Shown here piece by piece: positions 30,217-35,234 of a stretch of 35,234 nt of DNA. Position numbers and translations under genes: made by a program. This DNA is from an uncultured bacterium (GTDB taxonomy: Bacteria; Planctomycetota; UBA1135). The notes under the pieces were generated by a model. The model searched no databases. It saw only the letters and a program-made list of their open reading frames with translations, and had not been told where the DNA came from. The stretch spans positions 1-35,234 of the forward strand of contig CALFOT010000062.1 in NCBI GenBank assembly GCA_937919925.1, written 5' to 3'. How positions within the stretch are numbered: position 1 is the stretch's first letter; the number at the start of each line of letters is the position of its first letter.

Positions 30217-31434
30217 TTAAGACAATGGTTTCTGCAGTTTTTGGCGGAGTACCACTGCGACGGTATTGAAGATTAACAAGGCGGTCAACAATACAATGAT
30301 GCCGCTCGCGGCGAGATCGTGAAATTCTTTTTGCGGACGCCCGGCCCAGTTGAAAATCTGCAAGGGCATGGCGGTGAAATCATCCATCATATTGCCGGGC
30401 GCGTGGGTGATGAACACAATGCCAGCAATCATCAGTAATGGTGCGGCTTCGCCGATGGCGCGGCTCATAGCGATGATGGCGCCGGTCAAGATTCCGGGCA
30501 CTGCTGCTGGCAAGGTGATTTGACGCACCGTTTGCAGTGGCGTGGCGCCAAGACCGAGTGCGGCTTGGCGCAGGGAAGAAGGTACCGCCCGCAGTGCCTC
30601 TTGCGAAGCGATGATAATGATGGGTAAAACCACCAACATCAAAGTCAAAGCACCAGCCAGCACACCACGCCCAAACGGCAAACGAAAGTACCACCAACTA
30701 TTTTCCTGGATGCGCCCAGGTGCATCCCATGTGCGTAACGAACGTTTGGCAAGTGCGGGATCGGCGGGCCACTCCTCGTCATCGCCAAGCAAGTGCAACG
30801 CCATCGCTGTGCCTTCGTAAGAGAACACGGTCATCCCTTCTACCGGCTCTGCAACCGGTTGCGCTTGATCGGCCACCGGAACCTCCAAAATGAAATCGCC
30901 TTCGTTGTAGAACTGGTCGAAATAGGTGACACCCACCTCCATGCCTGCTTCTTGCCCGTTGCCAAAAATGCCGAACATGGATACAAAAACCGTCAAACCA
31001 AGGATTCCGAATACCACCGAAGGCACCCCCGCAAGGTTGGTAATATTCAGCTGCACAAAGGAATGGATGCGGCGCAAATACACCCGCCGCGGCTGAAATT
31101 CTTCCAGAATGATGGCCGCGGCAACCCCCAGCGGCAACGCAATCACCAGCGTCAACACGACCAGCCAAACCGATCCCATCATGGCCGGCCACAAGCCTGC
31201 GATGGCGGGATCTGGATCGGGCGGTCCGCTGAGGAACTGAAAGTTTAAACTACCTAGACCTTGGGTCAGAATGGCGGTCAGCAGCAGCACCAAAACCAAT
31301 GCCGAAGAACTCGCCACGGTGCGACACACATTGCGAAAAAAAATGTCTTTGCGGTGCCGCGCAGCAAGCGAGCGTGTGCGTTTGGCGATGACTGCGGAAT
31401 CCGCAAGCAAGGCAGGTTTGGGGGCGTGCTTCAA
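30217..31434 (-). CDS. pstA: Phosphate ABC transporter permease PstA with a large insertion
   Basis: The product is 405 residues against about 290-300 for most PstA proteins. The usual permease core is intact: '[19 protein letters not shown]', '[15 protein letters not shown]', '[23 protein letters not shown]', the EAA loop region '[12 protein letters not shown]' and '[13 protein letters not shown]'. Residues about 158-253 (30676-30963), rich in acidic and aromatic residues, are inserted between two membrane spans and would face the outside. The start overlaps the pstC stop by 4 bases. Confidence 0.93.
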   Translation of the reverse strand: MKHAPKPALLADSAVIAKRTRSLAARHRKDIFFRNVCRTVASSSALVLVLLLTAILTQGLGSLNFQFLSGPPDPDPAIAGLWPAMMGSVWLVVLTLVIALPLGVAAAIILEEFQPRRVYLRRIHSFVQLNITNLAGVPSVVFGILGLTVFVSMFGIFGNGQEAGMEVGVTYFDQFYNEGDFILEVPVADQAQPVAEPVEGMTVFSYEGTAMALHLLGDDEEWPADPALAKRSLRTWDAPGRIQENSWWYFRLPFGRGVLAGALTLMLVVLPIIIIASQEALRAVPSSLRQAALGLGATPLQTVRQITLPAAVPGILTGAIIAMSRAIGEAAPLLMIAGIVFITHAPGNMMDDFTAMPLQIFNWAGRPQKEFHDLAASGIIVLLTALLIFNTVAVVLRQKLQKPLS

Positions 31435-32381
31435 TCGTAGACCTCACGAAAACGACGACGCATATACGCGCCGACTAAAGTAAATCCTAAGGTGATGACA
31501 AATAACATCGCAGCGACGGCGTACATCGAGTAGTACTCCACACCGTAATTGGAGACGTCGCCAAGCGCCATTTGGACCATAAAACCAGTCATGGTTTGAA
31601 TCTCATCGCGCACGTCTGCGGTCACTTTGGGAGTACTCCCTGCCGCCAGTGCAACAATCATGGTTTCGCCAATGGCACGCGCCGACGCCAGCAGAACAGC
31701 CGAAGTGATCCCAGACATGGCCGCTGGAAACACCACTTTAAAGGAGGTATCAAAACGCGTCGCGCCGAGACCTAGAGCACTATCGCGCAACGATTGCGGA
31801 ACCGCTTTTAACGCATCCTCCGACAACGAAGTAATGATCGGCAGAATCAAAATGCCGACGGCAATGCCCGCGGCCAAGGCATTGAAGGAACCAAAATCTT
31901 CACTGAGAGTCTTGAGTGCTGGAGTGAGTAAGGTCAACGCGAAAAATCCGTAGACCACGGTGGGAATACCAGCAAGGATTTCCAGTGCCGGCTTCAGAAT
32001 CGCGCGCACCCGCGGATGTGCGTATTCACTCAAGTACACCGCAGTAATCAAACCCAATGGAACGGCAACCAAGAGTGCCACCCCCGCAACCAGGAAGGTG
32101 CCGCAAACGAGCGACCAAATACCGAAGTGTTTTTCGGCGCCTAATAATGGGTTCCACTGCGTCGTGCCAAAAAATTCACCTACCGTAACTTCATCTTGGG
32201 CGAAGAAGTTCAGCGTTTCCGCGCCTAACACCCACACGATTGCGAGAGTGATAAAAACGGAAAATAACGCCGCTCCATTGAGCAAACTAAAGAGGCCGCG
32301 TTCCTTCCATTTGCGAAAATGCCGCGACGAGGCGCCTTTGAGGGCACCTCGTGCAGCTGGTCCTGTGCTGGACCGTTTCAT
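31431..32381 (-). CDS. pstC: Phosphate ABC transporter permease PstC
   Basis: The product is 316 residues, of normal length. Six membrane spans are evident, with 'FFGTTQWNP' after the first, 'GIPTVVYGFFAL' and the coupling-helix region 'DSALGLGATRFDT', then 'ASARAIGETMIVALAAG'. It forms the membrane channel together with PstA. It starts 2 bases after the pstS stop, so it is co-translated with the binding protein. Confidence 0.96.
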   Translation of the reverse strand: MKRSSTGPAARGALKGASSRHFRKWKERGLFSLLNGAALFSVFITLAIVWVLGAETLNFFAQDEVTVGEFFGTTQWNPLLGAEKHFGIWSLVCGTFLVAGVALLVAVPLGLITAVYLSEYAHPRVRAILKPALEILAGIPTVVYGFFALTLLTPALKTLSEDFGSFNALAAGIAVGILILPIITSLSEDALKAVPQSLRDSALGLGATRFDTSFKVVFPAAMSGITSAVLLASARAIGETMIVALAAGSTPKVTADVRDEIQTMTGFMVQMALGDVSNYGVEYYSMYAVAAMLFVITLGFTLVGAYMRRRFREVYD

Positions 32382-32383
32382 CC

Positions 32384-33433
32384 CTACTTAGAAGGAAGAA
32401 GGTTCGCCTCGGTATAGGCCTGGTCGAGTGACAACTCGCGCTTGGCGAATACCGGAGCGCCATCATTTTGCACCATCGTCACAAACACAGTGCCAGTTTT
32501 ACGCTTCTTCAAGAAGCTTTTTGCCATGGCGGAGATCTTGTCGCTGGTGGGTACATACTGCACCTTGGTGGCAAACTTGCCCGCGTTCTCCAGGTAGAAG
32601 TCGATGAACTTCTTCATCGCGGGGCGGCGCAGGCTCTCCACATTCACGTAGAGGAACAATGGGCGGCTTAGTGGTGCGTAGTCCCCCGAAACGACGTTCT
32701 CTGGAGTGGGCAGAACTGCCTTCTTGGTGTTCGGATTCACAATCGGAGCGGCGCGCAACTTATCCTGGTTCTCGAAGTAGTAAGAAGCACCAAAGTAACC
32801 AATGGCGTACTTGTCGCCGTACACGCCGGTGACCAAGACGTTGTCGTCTTCACTTACCGACATGTCTGGGCGGAAGCTACCTTTATCACCTGCTACAACT
32901 TCTTTAAAGTAATCGAAGGTTCCGGAATCCGTACCTGGAGAGTAAACCTTAATCACGTGGTTGGGCCACTCTGGATTGAGGTCACTCCACTTGCGCGCTT
33001 TGCCGTCTTCGAGATAAATCGCCTTGAGGTCTTCGACGGTGAGCTGGTGCACCCAGTCGTTCTGCAAGTTAAGAACTACGGAAAGACCATCGAGAGCCAC
33101 CGGCAATTCTAGAAAGCCCACGCCATTCTCTTTTGCCTGGAGAAACTCCTTGGGCTTGATTGGGCGGGAAGCATCAGAGATATCGGTTTCGCCGACGGCG
33201 AAACGCTTGAAGCCACCACCCGTACCGGAAACGGCAACGGTGATATTGACATTCGGGTATTCCTTACGGAAGGCCGCTGCCGCAGCTTCGGTAATGGGGT
33301 AAACGGTGCTGGATCCATCGACCACGATGGTGCCACGCAAGGCCTCAGCCTGTGCCGCAGATTGTGGCGCGAGAGCCAGGGCCAGTGCAGAGGTCGCAAG
33401 GACCATTGCGAGAGGCTTGAAGGGGTTATTCAT
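32384..33433 (-). CDS. pstS: Periplasmic phosphate-binding protein PstS
   Basis: The product is 349 residues with a signal peptide ('MNNPFKPLAMVLATSALALALAP', about residues 1-30). Phosphate-contact loops are recognisable: 'DGSSTVYPI', 'SGTGGGFKRF', 'DISDASRPI' and 'SPGTDSGTFDYF'. It belongs to the longer PstS-like type common in marine and environmental bacteria. It opens the pst operon, 84 bases downstream of the NAGPA-like gene. No convincing E. coli-type Pho box was seen in that spacer. Confidence 0.95.
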   Translation of the reverse strand: MNNPFKPLAMVLATSALALALAPQSAAQAEALRGTIVVDGSSTVYPITEAAAAAFRKEYPNVNITVAVSGTGGGFKRFAVGETDISDASRPIKPKEFLQAKENGVGFLELPVALDGLSVVLNLQNDWVHQLTVEDLKAIYLEDGKARKWSDLNPEWPNHVIKVYSPGTDSGTFDYFKEVVAGDKGSFRPDMSVSEDDNVLVTGVYGDKYAIGYFGASYYFENQDKLRAAPIVNPNTKKAVLPTPENVVSGDYAPLSRPLFLYVNVESLRRPAMKKFIDFYLENAGKFATKVQYVPTSDKISAMAKSFLKKRKTGTVFVTMVQNDGAPVFAKRELSLDQAYTEANLLPSK

Positions 33434-33485
33434 GCCGGTATTGTGGACCTCGAATATGTAGGTTCGATGAAGATGGCATGAAACG

Positions 33486-33509
33486 CTGGTGAGTAGCCCG
33501 CCTCACCAG
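33486..33509 (-). terminator. Hairpin after the NAGPA-like gene
   Basis: A perfect 8-bp stem (CTGGTGAG/CTCACCAG) with an 8-base loop lies just past the stop of the NAGPA-like gene. It is followed on the minus strand by GCGTTTC. It is a weak terminator candidate that would separate that gene from pstS. Confidence 0.45.
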
Positions 33510-33517
33510 GCGAGAAC

Positions 33518-34672
33518 TCAATGGGCAGATACGCCGAAGTGAGTGTAGACCGGTCTTTCCCTGCCATCACTTGGGCGGTTGATTATTGCGGACAGTCCGC
33601 CGAGGTACATCGTGCTGGAACCTCCTTGATCACACCACATCGCATCAAAGGCGCCGAACAGCCTCATAAAAGAGGCTGCCGTTTCGAGGTCCGCGCCCAC
33701 GCTATAACCCAGTTGCCGCCCATCAATGACCGCCAGCACCAGATGGGTGCCATCCTGATTCAGTCCCATCAGGGTCCGCGGACTTGGTTGGAGCCAGCGG
33801 GGATTGTCTTCGCCTGGGAACTCACCTTTTAAAAGCAAGTCGCCGCGCCCCCAAAGAGCGTTGTAGACATCCTCGGTCGGCTCGTCGCTGCTGTGAAGAG
33901 CACCAACGTAACGGCCACTATTCTGCTGGTCAAAAGCCAAAAAAGGCCGGTGGAAACTTTGATCGATGTTCACCGATTTGCCGTTGACTATCCACCTGCC
34001 CGCATAGGAGCCGAGCGAAGCGTCTCTAGCGGGACTAGTACCGGCTTCGCCGTTGATCGCCACGACGCAAACTCGCTGGTCGGCAAACTCGCTAGTCAAA
34101 GACTTGGCAGCGAATTCCTCCGTGATTTCAATCGTGATTCCTGGCTGGGTGAGATCGACCACTGCAACGTATCCTGTGACCGGTCGCGGCCCGCCAGAAT
34201 GAAAGGAAGCGAACTGAATTCCGTTCGAAAGGGCTCGTGACGCAAGGTCAACTTCGGAGCCGAGGAGGAGAGGTAATTCTCGTTTTGCAGCCTCAATATT
34301 TATCAGGGCGTGGGTGGACGCAGCCTGGGCTTCGGTGAGTCCAGCATGCGTTTCACTCGGCATAAGCATGACTGCATTACGACGCGCGTAGTACAAAATC
34401 TCGCGAGACTCGCGCAGGAACAGCTCTGTCCTTTGGGCCATGTGCAGCAGCGCACACACTCCGAGCGTGTACAAAAGTGAGCGAAGGTAGCGCCTTCTGA
34501 GGGGTTCCCTGCGCCCGCGGAGTTTCTGAGCTAAGAGCTTGCATGCAAAAAGAATCGACACAAAAACTGTGGCAAGCAACATCACCAGCAGGCTGGGTAA
34601 CTCGCCCAGGCGCGTAGCGACAATCAGAGCGATGTCCATGGTCCTGTTGAATAAATCGTTCAAGCTTTCCAT
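33518..34672 (-). CDS. Membrane-anchored phosphodiester glycosidase (NAGPA/DUF2233-like) protein
   Basis: The product is 384 residues from the ATG at 34672, which has AAGGA 6 bases upstream; the frame stays open to 34834 without a supported start. Two hydrophobic spans (about 25-47 and 63-77) anchor a domain facing out. Its family marks are 'GYVAVVDLTQPGI', 'VVAINGEAG', 'VLAVIDGRQLGYS', 'DAMWCDQGGSSTMYLGG' and 'NRPSDGRERPV', the last two being the core of the N-acetylglucosamine-1-phosphodiester alpha-N-acetylglucosaminidase fold. It probably removes or transfers sugar from a phosphodiester in an exopolysaccharide. It sits next to phosphate uptake genes. Confidence 0.83.
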   Translation of the reverse strand: MESLNDLFNRTMDIALIVATRLGELPSLLVMLLATVFVSILFACKLLAQKLRGRREPLRRRYLRSLLYTLGVCALLHMAQRTELFLRESREILYYARRNAVMLMPSETHAGLTEAQAASTHALINIEAAKRELPLLLGSEVDLASRALSNGIQFASFHSGGPRPVTGYVAVVDLTQPGITIEITEEFAAKSLTSEFADQRVCVVAINGEAGTSPARDASLGSYAGRWIVNGKSVNIDQSFHRPFLAFDQQNSGRYVGALHSSDEPTEDVYNALWGRGDLLLKGEFPGEDNPRWLQPSPRTLMGLNQDGTHLVLAVIDGRQLGYSVGADLETAASFMRLFGAFDAMWCDQGGSSTMYLGGLSAIINRPSDGRERPVYTHFGVSAH

Positions 34673-34812
34673 GTGAGTCCTTGGCGTTTGTACATGAGCA
34701 AAGAGTACCGTGAAGTTCGCCCGTATCCTAGATTGCGCAAACCAAACTCCACGAAATCGGGCCACCCAAGCCCATGTAGCGCAAAACCAGCGCTTGGCAA
34801 GCCAAAAGCAGC

Positions 34813-34851
34813 GCCCTGCGAGAAGTGCGATCACAGCACTTCTCGCAGGGC
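34813..34851 (-). terminator. 16-bp perfect hairpin terminator
   Basis: A 16-bp perfect stem (34813-34828 with 34836-34851) closes a 7-base loop, 19 bases past the stop of the right-edge gene. On the minus strand it is followed by GCTGCTTTTGG, a short U-tail. It is the likely terminator of that gene and insulates the NAGPA-like gene. Confidence 0.75.
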
Positions 34852-34869
34852 GGCTTTCTGTTCAAAATC

Positions 34870-35234
34870 CTACTGGATGTTGATTTGTAATGGCGCCGAT
34901 TCGGACCACGCACCCGCAGAAACGGATGCAACCTCGAGGTACCAAGTCGTGCCCGACAAGCGTGCAGGTGCGGCCAGCACGAAACTGCCGTCGCCCAGCG
35001 CCGAAGCGGTAATCTGTTGTACTTGAGTTACTGGAGCACCAAGATCAAAATCATGACCGCTATAAACCGAACCGTTTAGGTTCGGCGAAGCCAGCAGCCA
35101 CACTGGTGCGTTTGGTTGCGCGTTGGTGAACGTGTACAACACCGTGAGACCCACCCATGGTGACGTAAAACCGGTCAAGGACATGGTGTTGGTTGGCTCC
35201 GTGCCCACTGCAGAAGTGACGGGAGTCACCACCA
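34870..35234 (-). CDS. C-terminal part of a secreted beta-rich protein (partial)
   Basis: The reading frame is open from the right edge to a stop at 34870, giving about 121 residues that are the C-terminus of a longer protein. It is rich in T, S, V, N and G, with 'VWLLASPNLNGSVYSG', 'GSFVLAAP' and 'LSGTTWYLEVASVSAG', like a beta-sandwich module at the end of an exported protein. I cannot name a function. It resembles in style the C-terminal modules of the other exoproteins in the window. Confidence 0.65.
   Translation of the reverse strand, partial: VVTPVTSAVGTEPTNTMSLTGFTSPWVGLTVLYTFTNAQPNAPVWLLASPNLNGSVYSGHDFDLGAPVTQVQQITASALGDGSFVLAAPARLSGTTWYLEVASVSAGAWSESAPLQINIQ

Noticed and set aside
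33434..33517. Pho box upstream of pstS
   Set aside because: No pair of CTGTCAT-like repeats at 11-base spacing was seen. The regulator may recognise a different site in this lineage.

Overview
The window is about 35 kb of moderately GC-rich bacterial chromosome with almost every gene on the minus strand. It looks like a Planctomycetota-type genome. The secreted proteins share planctomycete-like C-terminal modules ending in 'LSNGATMxVG', many starts lack a clear Shine-Dalgarno sequence, and a bacterial Tsr3/DUF367-like protein and a selenoprotein are present. This assignment is inference: no 16S rRNA gene is in view. No mobile elements, CRISPR arrays or replication origin were found, and no gene-free stretch exceeds 300 bases.

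Region 1 (about 1-14.9 kb, minus strand) is a fused transcription/translation super-cluster. In transcription order it runs tRNA-Thr(TGT), tRNA-Tyr(GTA), tRNA-Gly(TCC), tRNA-Thr(GGT), tuf, rpmG, secE, nusG, rplK, rplA, rplJ, rplL, rpoB, rpoC, rpsL, rpsG and then a partial Tsr3-like gene at the left edge. A good sigma70-type promoter (14858-14885) lies just upstream of the first tRNA. Hairpins sit between rplL and rpoB, between rpoC and rpsL, and after rpsG. The tRNA-tuf start of the cluster has the same order as thrU-tyrU-glyT-thrT-tufB of Escherichia coli.

Region 2 (about 14.9-18.6 kb, minus) is a tightly coupled trio: mutS2 without the Smr nuclease domain, a single-domain response regulator, and aroC. 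The last two start at TTG codons that overlap the preceding TGA stop. Divergent from it, on the plus strand, is a cystathionine beta-synthase-type enzyme (18.6-20.0 kb).

Region 3 (20.0-24.4 kb, minus) holds three genes. The most striking is a secreted thioredoxin-fold protein whose active site reads W-TGA-G-P-C in one continuous frame. It is almost certainly a selenoprotein with U-G-P-C in place of C-G-P-C, followed by a helical-repeat region and a C-terminal CxxCH. A plausible bacterial SECIS hairpin follows the TGA. Upstream lie a large parallel beta-helix exoprotein and a small membrane-anchored protein of unknown function.

Region 4 (24.5-28.7 kb, minus) encodes an ABC exporter (permease plus ATPase) and two tandem secreted type-1 copper (cupredoxin) proteins that are paralogues of one another.

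Region 5 (28.7-35.2 kb, minus) is a complete phosphate uptake operon, pstS-pstC-pstA-pstB-phoU, with an unusual insertion of about 95 residues in PstA. Before it is a membrane-anchored phosphodiester-glycosidase (NAGPA/DUF2233-like) protein. At the right edge is the 3' end of another secreted protein, closed by a strong 16-bp hairpin.

The leading candidates for something undescribed are the split-looking selenoprotein (20080-21129), the bacterial Tsr3-like gene in the ribosomal cluster, and the native S12 arginine-88.
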